In this document: in pieces, positions 34,627-43,749 of the stretch
Position numbering within the stretch: position 1 is the first letter of the stretch
Layout: each line of letters starts with the position of its first letter
Origin: Halodesulfovibrio marinisediminis DSM 17456
GTDB taxonomy: Bacteria > Desulfobacterota > Desulfovibrionia > Desulfovibrionales > Desulfovibrionaceae
Direction of reading: 5' to 3'
NCBI RefSeq assembly: GCF_900129975.1
Contig: NZ_FSRG01000003.1
Span: 62,001-126,000, forward strand
DNA: 64,000 nt
The notes under the pieces: generated by a model
What the model saw: only the letters and a program-made list of their open reading frames with translations
Databases searched by the model: none
What the model was told of the DNA's origin: nothing
Program-made: the position numbers and the translations under genes

Positions 34627-35590
34627 GACAGAACCTGTCGGTGTAGAGTACCTTAAAGACAGGGTCGTAAGGTTGGAGGATCAGGCACGATTTACTCTTG
34701 ATGCTTTGGAACTTGCGGCGTCTCTCGGTGATTTTCAAGTGAGCATCAGCTCGCTGCACGAACCGACACTGTTGTTGCATGAGGCAGTTTCTCGAGCGGC
34801 TACAATTACACCTTTTACTGCAGCCGCTGTATATCTTGTGGATGAGGGCACATCCGATTTTTATCTGGCGTATTCAGACCAACATGACTGGAATGATAGA
34901 ATAGAAGCTGCAATTAATTTGTTTATTGATAGCGGAATGTTTTCGTTTGCCCTTAGGGAAGGACGTCCTGTGGTTGTACATGCGGATGATCTGCAGCGCA
35001 GGGTTCTGCTTCATGTTCTGGAAACTTCTTCTCGTGTGCGTGGGATGTTTATCGGGGTTTTTCCTGAAGATACTAAAAACCTCACTGCTATCGAGATGGC
35101 ACTGCTTTCTATTGTATGTAAGAATTGTGCATCTTCTGTGGAAGTTTTTGAGCTATATAAGTGTTTCCGAAGTGGCGGCGAGGATGTTGTAGCTTTTTCT
35201 GACTCGCTTCCGACCGGAGTGTTGGATATAGATGAAAGCGGGCGCATTCTTTTTGCAAATAAGATTGCCGGAAAATTGTTAGGCAGTGTCGCTGCGCCGC
35301 AAAAAAAGCATTTTATTGATTTTTTGGTGCCTGAAGAGCGGGATCGAGTTGAGTCTCTTTTAATAAGCTGTTTTGCATTAGGTGTACCTGTACGTGAATA
35401 CCAAACAGAAACACTTGCAAGACCTCAAAGTACAATGCGAACGCAAACCGTGCTCGAGACAGTGGAAGGAAGAAAGGTCGTAACTCTTCATGTTACTTCG
35501 TTAAAGCGAAATGGTGCTATTGTTATGCGAGGAGTGTTGGCTCCGGCAGATGAAATGGTAACAGGAGTTGCACAGACAAAAGCTATTTAG
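34616..35590 (+). CDS. GAF/PAS sensory protein without output domain
   Basis: A 324-residue protein. Residues about 30-185 read as a GAF domain (AVSRAATITPFTAAAVYLVDEG, GRPVVVHADDL). Residues about 195-310 read as a PAS domain (SLPTGVLDIDESGRILFANKIAGKLLG, DFLVPEERDRVESLL). No kinase, cyclase or DNA-binding domain follows. Its ATG lies within the end of the HDOD gene, so the pair probably acts together, with this protein as the sensor. The ligand is unknown. Confidence 0.8.
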   Translation: MQNKTEPVGVEYLKDRVVRLEDQARFTLDALELAASLGDFQVSISSLHEPTLLLHEAVSRAATITPFTAAAVYLVDEGTSDFYLAYSDQHDWNDRIEAAINLFIDSGMFSFALREGRPVVVHADDLQRRVLLHVLETSSRVRGMFIGVFPEDTKNLTAIEMALLSIVCKNCASSVEVFELYKCFRSGGEDVVAFSDSLPTGVLDIDESGRILFANKIAGKLLGSVAAPQKKHFIDFLVPEERDRVESLLISCFALGVPVREYQTETLARPQSTMRTQTVLETVEGRKVVTLHVTSLKRNGAIVMRGVLAPADEMVTGVAQTKAI

Positions 35591-35667
35591 TTCAGCAACT
35601 TCAATATTGTATTTTACTTTCTTTTTTTTTATTGTTTGCGTTGGATGTGTAAACAAAGGGACATACT

Positions 35668-35892
35668 ATGCAGATTGAAATTAAATGTTTTGCCACACTT
35701 TCTGATTTTACGCCGGAAGGAAATCTGCTCTCTGTTGATGATGGAACCACCATCAAACAGGTCATAGATCTCCTTGGTATTAAAGTTGAAGATGTGAAAA
35801 TTATGTTCATTAACGGAAAGCACGAAGCGTTGGAAAGCGTGCTGAAAGAAGGAGACCGGCTTGGCCTTTTTCCTGCCGTTGGTGGCGGCTAA
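35668..35892 (+). CDS. MoaD/ThiS-family sulfur carrier protein
   Basis: A 74-residue ubiquitin-fold carrier ending in VGGG, so the C-terminal Gly-Gly needed for adenylation and thiocarboxylation is present (with one more Gly). The sequence IKCFATLSDFTPEGNLLSVDDGTTIKQ, with FPAVGGG at the end, resembles MoaD-type carriers more than ThiS. No MoeB, MoaE or other cofactor gene lies nearby. An AAAGGG site precedes ATG 35668. The target pathway (molybdopterin, tungstopterin or other) cannot be assigned. Confidence 0.87.
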   Translation: MQIEIKCFATLSDFTPEGNLLSVDDGTTIKQVIDLLGIKVEDVKIMFINGKHEALESVLKEGDRLGLFPAVGGG

Positions 35893-36066
35893 CTGGATTG
35901 ATGACAAAACCGCACTCTGCAGCATTACTTCGGAAATGTCTGACTCTCATGTAGGTCAGGCTATGCTTCGTTCTTGACATTTCCTCGTACCTTGCATTGC
36001 ATGAATTTGTCTCAATCTGTGGAAAGAATATTTTGTAACCAATCTTACTTAATAGTTTTTTACTAT

Positions 36067-36101
36067 AAAAAAAGCCCTTAACTATGTTAGTTGAGGGCTT
36101 T
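36067..36101. terminator. Bidirectional terminator between the MoaD-like gene and recQ
   Basis: AGCCCTTAACTA (36073-36084) and TAGTTGAGGGCT (36088-36099), one wobble pair, flanked by A and T runs. Confidence 0.88.
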
Positions 36102-36105
36102 TTCT

Positions 36106-38322
36106 TTACCATTCTTCGGAACCGGAGTTTTGTAGGTCAACGGCAATACAACGGAGTAGGCCGTAGTCGTATTTACCGTGCAGGGCGGCGTGAGCTCCCT
36201 TTATACCTGTTCCTGTGCCAATAGCAGCAGCCACTTCGGCGCGGACAGATTCAATTTCATCTGCGGTTAACTGTGCCGTTACAGCGGCAAGTTCAATTTC
36301 TCCCAGTTCTACAGCTCGTGCAATATGTCCATAGATGGTGCCTGGAACAAGGCTGCGTTCTTCTGCTACACGTAGAATATTTCCATATTCTTTGAACAGG
36401 TCAATTGACTTCTGCACAGTGCCGGTAATTGCTTTTCCGGCTTCTTTTTTCTTTTGTTTGGCAGCAGCACGTTGCGGCATTGATGGAAGTGAGTTTGGTC
36501 TGCCGTGTTCTGCTTCAAAGTTAGTTAATATTGTTAGTATGAGGTCGCCGTACATGGCGAGTTTGGTTTGGCCAATGCCGTGAATATTGCATAGTTCATC
36601 CTTTTGCGTTGGACGGTATGCAACCAGTTCCAGCAGTGTCTTATCCGGCAATACCGAGTAGGGAGGAATATTTTGCTCGCGTGAAACTCGGGTGCGTTCC
36701 ATTTTGAGAAGATCCAGTAACAGGTTTGCATCTGGAAGACGTAACGCATCCTGCATGGCTGCGTCTGTTTCTTTTTTGCTCACATGCTTTACAGCAGTTG
36801 CAGATAGAGATTCTCGTCGTAAAGATACAGTTTTTTCACTTCGGAGAATTTGCCAGCTGATATCATTCAGTTTAAGACTGCCGTTTTCGGGATCTGAGTC
36901 GAGCATTTGGAGAGCTACAAGCTGCCTGAACACACCTTTCCATGTCTCTTTGCCAAGGTCCTTACCGCAGGCAAATGTCTTAATGTGGTTGTGTTCGTGC
37001 TCTGTGACGCGTTTGGTAAGGTTTCCGATTAAAATATCTGCAAGATGTGTTGCACCAAATCGCTGGCCGGTTCTGTACACACAGGAGAGCGCTTTTTGTG
37101 CGGCAATGGTACCGTCCCATGTTTCAATTGGATACAGGCACGTGTCACAGTTGCCGCATTTTTCTTTTCTGTGTTCTCCGAAATACGAAAGGATAACGTT
37201 GCGGCGGCACTCTGTGGTTTCGACAAAGCCGAGGAGCGCATTAAATTTGTGTTGTTCGATGATGGCTCGGTTGGTCGAGGAACGTGTAATCATACGCCGT
37301 GCAAGGACGATATCCTGCAAGTTATATAGCAGGAGCGCATCTGCAGGAAGACCGTCACGACCGGCGCGGCCTGTTTCCTGATGATAAGCCTCAAGGCTTT
37401 TAGGCAACCCCAAGTGCACGACAAATCGTACGTTCGGCTTGTTTACTCCCATGCCGAATGCAATGGTGGCAACCATGATGACATTTTCTTCCATCATGAA
37501 TCGGGACTGGTTGTGGTTGCGCTGGATGGCGCTCATTCCTGCATGGTACGGCAGGGCATTGAATCCTGCATCAGTAAGCTTTGCTGCGACGTCTTCTACT
37601 TTTTTACGTGACTGGCAATAAACAATGCCGGATTCATTCTTGTAGTTATTGCGAATAAAGCTGAAAAGCTGATCAAGCCCTCGCTCCCTGTTCTGGATTG
37701 AATAGGTGATGTTTGGACGGTCAAAACCTGTTGCAAAGACAGGAGCCTGCTGAAGGTGCAGCTGTTCAGCAATATCTTTTCGGGTAGGGCTGTCTGCTGT
37801 CGCCGTGAGGGCGATAACAGGTACTTGCGGGAAGTGTTCACGAAGGATGGAAAGACGTGTGTATTCCGGCCTGAAATCGTGTCCCCATTGGGATACACAG
37901 TGGGCTTCATCAATCGTGAAAAGTGCTGGTTGAATTGTGTCCAGAAGGGCGAGGAAAACCGGCGTAACGAGGCGCTCTGGAGCAACATACAGCATGTCCA
38001 GTTCGCCGTTACGGAGCTGTTGTTCCACCATGCTTTGTTCTTGCGGGCTTTGGCTCGAGTTGAGGAAGGCAGCACGAACTCCCATTTGTACCAGCTCATT
38101 GACTTGATCTTGCATAAGCGCAATCAGCGGGGACACAATGATGCCTGTTCCCTTACGAATGATGGATGGTAACTGGTAGCACAGCGACTTACCGCTGCCT
38201 GTTGGCATAATAACAAGCGCATCACCACCACCAATCATGTGGTTGATAATATCTTCTTGTTTGCCTCTGAAATCTCTAAAGCCGTACGTAGTCCGAAGAA
38301 TGTCTAATGGAGTCTGGTTCAT
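36106..38322 (-). CDS. recQ: ATP-dependent DNA helicase RecQ
   Basis: A 3'-5' helicase for recombination and fork repair, 738 residues. Walker A is MPTGSGKS (39-46), and the DEAH box is at 138-141 with the RecQ-specific HCVSQWGHDFRPEY. Helicase C includes ETGRAGRDG. The zinc site is C-R-R then CGNCDTC, followed by winged-helix and HRDC segments. A C-terminal region (about 640-735) with IDLFKEYGNILRVAEERSLVPGTIYGH looks like the helix-turn-helix extension found on some RecQ proteins. Strong site GAGGGAACA before ATG 38322. Confidence 0.96.
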   Translation of the reverse strand: MNQTPLDILRTTYGFRDFRGKQEDIINHMIGGGDALVIMPTGSGKSLCYQLPSIIRKGTGIIVSPLIALMQDQVNELVQMGVRAAFLNSSQSPQEQSMVEQQLRNGELDMLYVAPERLVTPVFLALLDTIQPALFTIDEAHCVSQWGHDFRPEYTRLSILREHFPQVPVIALTATADSPTRKDIAEQLHLQQAPVFATGFDRPNITYSIQNRERGLDQLFSFIRNNYKNESGIVYCQSRKKVEDVAAKLTDAGFNALPYHAGMSAIQRNHNQSRFMMEENVIMVATIAFGMGVNKPNVRFVVHLGLPKSLEAYHQETGRAGRDGLPADALLLYNLQDIVLARRMITRSSTNRAIIEQHKFNALLGFVETTECRRNVILSYFGEHRKEKCGNCDTCLYPIETWDGTIAAQKALSCVYRTGQRFGATHLADILIGNLTKRVTEHEHNHIKTFACGKDLGKETWKGVFRQLVALQMLDSDPENGSLKLNDISWQILRSEKTVSLRRESLSATAVKHVSKKETDAAMQDALRLPDANLLLDLLKMERTRVSREQNIPPYSVLPDKTLLELVAYRPTQKDELCNIHGIGQTKLAMYGDLILTILTNFEAEHGRPNSLPSMPQRAAAKQKKKEAGKAITGTVQKSIDLFKEYGNILRVAEERSLVPGTIYGHIARAVELGEIELAAVTAQLTADEIESVRAEVAAAIGTGTGIKGAHAALHGKYDYGLLRCIAVDLQNSGSEEW

Positions 38323-38425
38323 TGTTCCCTCTTGTGAGCGGGAAGATAGCGTATGAACGTATGGTTAGCAAAGCTTTTGAAGAATGCTTACGACACCGTT
38401 TGCATGGTATGGTATTACGTGGTGA

Positions 38426-38908
38426 CTAATCTTTATTAAGTGTTTTTGCCCATGGGTAGTTAAGGAACCATCCGCTGGAGCACATGAAAGAATGTTTTGG
38501 ACAGTCTTCTGGAGTAAGGAAGTCTGGCGATTCCGGAAGTTCTGATTCTGTGATGATTTCCCCACGGCATCGGCAGCCAAGGGAGTAAGGCGGCAGCATG
38601 GCGATAAGATCAGGATGGGATGCTGGAATAATTTTTCCGCAAAGGCTTTCGCATGTTGTACAGGCTTCTTGGTCTTCAGGGATATCTTCAATGCGGTCTA
38701 CAGTAATTTGCATGTAGAGTTTTTTATCTTCAATTAAGTTTCGCATTGTTTGCAGATGATTGGATCTCCACGCCATGACATTGTCCATGAAAGCGTTAAG
38801 GTCTTCTGGTGAAGCCTCGTTTTCTTCCATAAGTAGCCAGATAACCTGACCTGAAAGACGGGTGAAGAGAGGGTGGAGATTAGAAAGCGTTGTGTCGTCA
38901 GTCTGCAT
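38426..38908 (-). CDS. Cys-rich unknown protein downstream of lon
   Basis: A 160-residue protein I do not recognise. The N-terminal half is helical and acidic (LFTRLSGQVIWLLMEENEASPEDL). The middle carries a cysteine-rich region, ACTTCESLCGKIIP, then GCRCRG, and further on single Cys in EDCPKH and FMCSSG. Spacing suggests a zinc or Fe-S site. No signal peptide. A clear AAGGA site lies before ATG 38908. A hairpin (38933-38960) separates it from lon, so it may be expressed separately or by readthrough. Confidence 0.78.
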   Translation of the reverse strand: MQTDDTTLSNLHPLFTRLSGQVIWLLMEENEASPEDLNAFMDNVMAWRSNHLQTMRNLIEDKKLYMQITVDRIEDIPEDQEACTTCESLCGKIIPASHPDLIAMLPPYSLGCRCRGEIITESELPESPDFLTPEDCPKHSFMCSSGWFLNYPWAKTLNKD

Positions 38909-38932
38909 ACAAAATATCCTTTAACAAAATAG

Positions 38933-38960
38933 GGGCGGTGAATTTTTATTCACCGCCCCG
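38933..38960 (-). terminator. Intrinsic terminator of lon
   Basis: Perfect 12-bp arms GGGGCGGTGAAT (38933-38944) and ATTCACCGCCCC (38949-38960). On the minus strand TATTTTGTT follows, a modest T-run. Confidence 0.75.
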
Positions 38961-39037
38961 AATGGTCGAAGTCAGTGGACGTCTTCGGCTATCAAAAGTA
39001 GCGCGGAGAGTCCAGTATCATGGCATGTTGCTGTATA

Positions 39038-41443
39038 CTATTCAGTAAATGCCAGTGGGATGATATCCTTGATATGTGAGGCTGTATGCACTTCAATTTT
39101 CTTAAGTAAGTCAGCTGGAACATCTTCAAGGTCTTTTTCATTCTGTTTTGGAATGCAAACGTGCTGTAATCCACGTGCAACACCAGCAAGAATTTTTTCT
39201 TTGATGCCGCCGACAGGTAGAACACGTCCACGCAGGGTTATTTCACCAGTCATGCACAGCTCTTGATTTACAGACTGACCTTTGAGCGCAGAAATAAGTG
39301 CAATAAGCAAGGTTACGCCGGCAGATGGACCATCTTTGGGGGTTGCACCTGCTGGAACGTGAATGTGGATGTCATGTTTATCAAGGAAGTCAGCGTCAAT
39401 ATCCAACTCTTCAGCGTTTGCACGTGCATAGCTGAGTGCTGCCTGAGCGGATTCCTTCATAACATCGCCAAGCTGACCTGTAAGGGTCAGTTTGCCTTTA
39501 CCCTTCATAGGGGTAACTTCCACATTGAGCATAACACCACCGTATGGAGTCCAAGCCAGTCCCTGAGCTACACCTGGAATTAAGTCAGCATCTTTTTCTT
39601 CATCAATAAAGCGTGGGATGCCGAGCAGCTTCTGCAGTGTTTTGGCTGTTACTTTGTATGGACCAGCAGTGCCTTCTGCTTTTTGGCGTGCGAGCTTACG
39701 GCATACAGAGCCGATTTCGCGTTCAAGGTTGCGCAAGCCTGCTTCACGTGTGTATTCCTGAATGATTTTGGAAAGTACACTGTCTGCAATAGAGACTTCG
39801 TCTTTTTTTAAGCCGTTTTCTTCTGCTTGACGAGGCAGTAAGTAGCGGCGTGCAATACGTGTTTTTTCCTGCATGGTGTATCCAGGAATCTGGATAACTT
39901 CCATACGGTCAAGTAATGGGCCTGGAATGGTGTCCAGCTGGTTCGCGGTGCAGATGAACATAACTTTAGACAGATCGAACGGTACGTTTAAGTAGTGATC
40001 TGAGAAGTTGCTGTTCTGTTCCGGATCAAGCACTTCAAGCAATGCAGATGAAGGGTCGCCTCTGAAGTCGGAACCGAGTTTGTCGATTTCATCCAGCATG
40101 ATAACAGGATTACGGGTTCCCATAAGTTTCATGGTCTGGATAATACGACCCGGCATAGCGCCAACGTAGGTGCGGCGATGACCACGAATCTCTGCTTCGT
40201 CCCGCATACCACCAAGGGAGATACGCTGGAATTTGCGACCAAGGGAGCGTGCGATAGAACGTCCAAGGGATGTTTTACCAACACCCGGAGGGCCTGCGAA
40301 ACAAAGGATAGGTCCTTTAGATTTCGGATTAAGTTTGCGTACGGAAAGGTATTCAAGGATGCGATCCTTGACCTTTTCCAGACCGTAGTGATCCTCGTTC
40401 AGGATCTCCTGAGCCTTGAGAATATCAAGACGGTCACGGGAAAGCTTTTTCCATGGTAATTCAGAGAGCCATTCAAGATAGCTTCGTACAACGCTTGCTT
40501 CGGAAGATTCTGGATGCATGCTGGTAAGACGACGCAACTGTTTGGTTGCTTCCTTCTTAACATCATTAGGAAGCCCTGCTTTGTTCAGTGCCTCTGCAAG
40601 TTCCTCAGCTTCTTCCTCAGCGCCTTCTCCTTCACCAAGTTCGCTACGGATAGCCTTGAGCTGTTCGCGCAGGTAGTAGTCGCGCTGAGCTTTATCCATA
40701 CCTTCACGAGCCATGGACTGGATGCGTGCCTGAACATTGGCAACTTCGGATTCTTTCTGAAGTTGTTTGTTCACGAGCTGAAGACGCTCAATCGGATCGT
40801 TGCACTCAAGAATTGACTGTGCATCCGGCACCTTCATACGCAGGTTGGCTGCAATCAGGTCTGCAAGGCGGCCTGGGTCGTGCACTGTGTTGAGAACAGA
40901 CATTATTTCAGATGTGGCAACACCGCGCAGGGAGAGTATTTCTTCGCTTTGTTCGCGGACTGCTCGCATCATAGCTTCTGTTTCTACGGAAACTTCTTCA
41001 ACTTCAAGCTCTTCAAGCGCATTTACTTCGGCCATCAGGTATGGCTCAGTGCTGGTAAAGCGTTCAACTTTTGCTCGGCTTACACCCTGTACGAGTACTT
41101 TCAGGCGTCCGTCAGGCATTTTCAGCATACGCATGATCATTACAACGGTACCAGTGTTGTGCAAATCTTCTGGAGAAGGATCTTCTGTCGCTTCATCTTT
41201 TTGCGTTGTAATCATCATGTAACGGCTGCCGTTAAGTGCAGCATCTACAGCCTGAACAGATTTTTCCCGCCCTACAAAGAGCGGAAGAATCATATAGTTA
41301 AAGACTACTATATCTCGAACTGGAAGTACTGGCAGTTCCGCAGGAAATTCCGGAAGTGTGCCTTCAGCATCGTGTTCCAACGCACCGGAAAGAACTTCTT
41401 CTTCGGTTATGATTGGTGTGCTGTTCATTGAATCATCGGTCAT
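39038..41443 (-). CDS. lon: ATP-dependent Lon protease
   Basis: Cytosolic quality-control and regulatory protease, 801 residues. The N-terminal substrate domain opens with LPVLPVRDIVVFNYMILPL. The AAA+ core has Walker A GPPGVGKT and MLDEIDKLG. The peptidase domain carries DGPSAGVT with catalytic Ser707 and GGIKEK with Lys750, exactly 43 residues apart as in E. coli Lon. GGAGG stands six bases before the ATG. acyP lies 68 bases upstream on the same strand. Confidence 0.97.
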   Translation of the reverse strand: MTDDSMNSTPIITEEEVLSGALEHDAEGTLPEFPAELPVLPVRDIVVFNYMILPLFVGREKSVQAVDAALNGSRYMMITTQKDEATEDPSPEDLHNTGTVVMIMRMLKMPDGRLKVLVQGVSRAKVERFTSTEPYLMAEVNALEELEVEEVSVETEAMMRAVREQSEEILSLRGVATSEIMSVLNTVHDPGRLADLIAANLRMKVPDAQSILECNDPIERLQLVNKQLQKESEVANVQARIQSMAREGMDKAQRDYYLREQLKAIRSELGEGEGAEEEAEELAEALNKAGLPNDVKKEATKQLRRLTSMHPESSEASVVRSYLEWLSELPWKKLSRDRLDILKAQEILNEDHYGLEKVKDRILEYLSVRKLNPKSKGPILCFAGPPGVGKTSLGRSIARSLGRKFQRISLGGMRDEAEIRGHRRTYVGAMPGRIIQTMKLMGTRNPVIMLDEIDKLGSDFRGDPSSALLEVLDPEQNSNFSDHYLNVPFDLSKVMFICTANQLDTIPGPLLDRMEVIQIPGYTMQEKTRIARRYLLPRQAEENGLKKDEVSIADSVLSKIIQEYTREAGLRNLEREIGSVCRKLARQKAEGTAGPYKVTAKTLQKLLGIPRFIDEEKDADLIPGVAQGLAWTPYGGVMLNVEVTPMKGKGKLTLTGQLGDVMKESAQAALSYARANAEELDIDADFLDKHDIHIHVPAGATPKDGPSAGVTLLIALISALKGQSVNQELCMTGEITLRGRVLPVGGIKEKILAGVARGLQHVCIPKQNEKDLEDVPADLLKKIEVHTASHIKDIIPLAFTE

Positions 41444-41511
41444 TGATGCCCTCCAAGCTGGGCAGAAACTGTGTTATATGTAGTTGCCATAGCTGTGGCA
41501 GTAAGTTCCAA

Positions 41512-41781
41512 TTATCGTATGGAAAATTCGGAGAGAGGTTCATCTAAATCTGTCTCACACGGATTAACGTTCGTTATTTCTCCGCTGACAGGACCTCGCC
41601 AAAGTTCTTCTTCAAATTGTCTCAGGGTCGCAATGTCACCTTCCGCAACCACTTCCACACTGCCGTCTGGAAGGTTGCGTACCCAGCCAAGCAGCCCGTA
41701 CGAAGTTGCTATATGGTGTGTCCAGTATCGGAACCCAATTTTTTGCACTTTCCCCGTTACAATATATCGCTGTCTGGCCAT
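41512..41781 (-). CDS. acyP: Acylphosphatase
   Basis: Hydrolyses acyl phosphates. At 89 residues it has the small ferredoxin-like fold, with the catalytic arginine in KIGFRYW (Arg18) and the catalytic asparagine in GWVRNLPDGSVEV (Asn36). Length and motif spacing match the family. GGAG precedes the ATG. It lies 24 bases after radC and upstream of lon on the same strand. Confidence 0.96.
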   Translation of the reverse strand: MARQRYIVTGKVQKIGFRYWTHHIATSYGLLGWVRNLPDGSVEVVAEGDIATLRQFEEELWRGPVSGEITNVNPCETDLDEPLSEFSIR

Positions 41782-41805
41782 GATACGTCTCCTTTGGAGG
41801 TTGGA

Positions 41806-42483
41806 TTATATATGTCCCTCGTCCTTCAGGCTGTAATATGTATCAGCAGTTATAATAAGATGATCGAGCAGTCTGATGCCTAATATGCGTCCAGCCTGAA
41901 CAATATGCCTTGTTATTTCAATATCCGGTGAGGAAGGGGTAAGGTTTCCTCCTGGATGGTTGTGAACAATTACCAATGAACTGGCTTTGCGCTGCAAAGC
42001 TTGCTCCATGAGCTCCCTTGGGTAGATCATGGTTGTGTTAACTGTACCTGTTGAAATTCGTTCCCAAGAAAGGAGTCTGTTCTGGTTGTCTAAAAAGGCA
42101 GCCCAGAATTCCTCTTTCTCTTTTCGTCCCAGTCTAATGCGAGCCATTTCCGCCACTTCAGCGGGGCTGGAAAGCTGTTTTTTTTTGGGTAGGCCGGATT
42201 CCACATATCGGGAGAAAAGTTCCCGTAACAATTTCCAATGGCTAACAAGAGAGTTTCCAAAGCCTTTGAGCTTGAGCAGGTCTTCATCTTGCGCATCAAG
42301 TACGCCACGCAGTGTGCCAAAGCGGTTCAACAGTTCTTTTGCAAGTGGTTTTGTATCAGAACGTAAGATTACCGTACCAAGTACAAGTTCCAAAATTTCA
42401 TAGTCTGCAAGAGACTGCTCGTCGTTGTTTAATTTTTCGCGCAGGCGCTTTCTGTGTCCATGATAGTGAGCTTTTTCTGTCAT
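41806..42483 (-). CDS. radC: RadC-family JAB domain protein
   Basis: A 225-residue RadC-type protein. The JAMM/JAB metal site VHNHPGGNLTPSSPDIEIT is near residue 173, preceded by a helix-hairpin-helix-like segment (FGTLRGVLDAQDEDLLKLKGFG). Despite its name, a DNA-repair role is doubtful in the family; many homologues sit on mobile elements. This copy sits among core genes, downstream of holA. The ribosome-binding site is weak. Confidence 0.93.
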   Translation of the reverse strand: MTEKAHYHGHRKRLREKLNNDEQSLADYEILELVLGTVILRSDTKPLAKELLNRFGTLRGVLDAQDEDLLKLKGFGNSLVSHWKLLRELFSRYVESGLPKKKQLSSPAEVAEMARIRLGRKEKEEFWAAFLDNQNRLLSWERISTGTVNTTMIYPRELMEQALQRKASSLVIVHNHPGGNLTPSSPDIEITRHIVQAGRILGIRLLDHLIITADTYYSLKDEGHI

Positions 42484-42602
42484 AATAAACAGGAATTGCG
42501 ATGTGGCAAGCGGTAACAGGTGAATTTTAATTATATTTCATCAAAAAATGGGCATCAAGTAGAAAAAAAGAGGGTGATAAGCGGAAGAAATACGTAATAA
42601 AG

Positions 42603-43574
42603 CTATTTTTGCGGACTGAAAAGTGCAAGAAGACCGGCAACTAATATTTCCATAGCTTGTTCAGGTTTGCGCTCTCCGGTTTTGATTCCCATCTCCGCCT
42701 CAATGGCCAAATCCCATATTTTAGAAAGACGGATTGGCCCAAGGCTTGTTGCAAGACGCTTCTTTTGCTGGATAATCCCTGATGGCAGTCGTACAGTTTC
42801 ACCTGCATATAGCTGCCATAAAATGCGAGCCTCACGCAGCAGCATGGCAAGGAAGGAGAAGATCATAGCTTCTCCTGCTGCCTGACTGGATATAACTTTT
42901 TTCCACACTTTATCGGGAGTTTTTCCAGACTGCAGTGCGTTGATGAACGCGAATATATCCATATCAGCATCGTGCGAAATATCTTTAATATGCTCTTCGG
43001 TAATGGTTCGGGATTCTCCTGCAGCCAGAGCAATCTTATCTAGTTCGTTTTTGGCAGCAGAGGCATCCTGAGGAAGAACTTGAGACAAAGAGTGCACGAT
43101 TTTTGGATCAATGTGCATGTCGTTTTGTGCTGCCCACTGTTCAATGAAACCGCGCATAGCACGTTCAGTGAGACCGGCAGACTGCCATATCCAAGCTTTT
43201 TTTTCAGCGAGTTGCCAGCATGGAAGTTTTTTGACTGCAGCAGGTATTTTGGGTTTGCCCCGATCGTATGGTGCTTCAAGGCAGATGATAACCCATGCTA
43301 GAGGATTAAACTGGCCTAGGCTGGCACTCAACTTACGCCATGCATCAATAGGGAGGTTCTGTGCGTTGCGGATAAGAAGTACTTTAGGGGATGCAAATAG
43401 TCCTTGCAGCGTAAGATTCTCCCAGAAAACAGGTGGTAAGCCTTCGTCACTCCAGTAGACGTGTTTTTCCCACGTTCCTTCTGATGCAGCGTTTTTCTGC
43501 AACAGGGTGTCGATATAGTTTTTTGTCAGCTGGATGTCCGGGCAGACGCAAATGGAAAATCCGGGTCTTGGCAT
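42603..43574 (-). CDS. holA: DNA polymerase III, delta subunit
   Basis: The clamp-loader subunit that opens the beta ring. I identify this 323-residue protein by overall pattern rather than a catalytic motif: an N-terminal RecA-like fold without Walker A (SICVCPDIQLTKNYIDTLL), SPKVLLIRNAQNL, a LPQDASAAKNELDKIALAAG helix and the C-terminal collar (MIFSFLAMLLREARILWQLYAG). It follows lptE, the usual order for holA. ATG 43574 with CAGGA upstream is preferred over a longer frame to 43613. Confidence 0.86.
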   Translation of the reverse strand: MPRPGFSICVCPDIQLTKNYIDTLLQKNAASEGTWEKHVYWSDEGLPPVFWENLTLQGLFASPKVLLIRNAQNLPIDAWRKLSASLGQFNPLAWVIICLEAPYDRGKPKIPAAVKKLPCWQLAEKKAWIWQSAGLTERAMRGFIEQWAAQNDMHIDPKIVHSLSQVLPQDASAAKNELDKIALAAGESRTITEEHIKDISHDADMDIFAFINALQSGKTPDKVWKKVISSQAAGEAMIFSFLAMLLREARILWQLYAGETVRLPSGIIQQKKRLATSLGPIRLSKIWDLAIEAEMGIKTGERKPEQAMEILVAGLLALFSPQK

Positions 43575-43672
43575 GTTTTTTCCTGTTTCCTCGAGTTCAA
43601 AAAGGCGTAGCAAGCACTAATAGTAGGCTTCGTGGTGTATAAAAATGATATTTACGGCCCCTGTTGCAAGTA

Positions 43673-43706
43673 AAAGAGGCTCGAAGTAATAACTCCGAGC
43701 CTCTTT
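43673..43706 (-). terminator. Hairpin terminator between lptE and holA
   Basis: AAAGAGGCTCG (43673-43683) pairs with CGAGCCTCTTT (43696-43706), with T on the minus-strand side. It lies just after lptE and suggests partial termination before holA. Confidence 0.75.
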
Positions 43707-43749
43707 ATATACAATGGAATCGCGTTGGTCTACGGTCGGTACTGCAAAG

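Noticed and set aside
34616-35590. Histidine kinase call for the GAF/PAS protein
   Set aside because: There is no HisKA, HATPase or GGDEF/EAL motif after the PAS domain; the protein simply ends.
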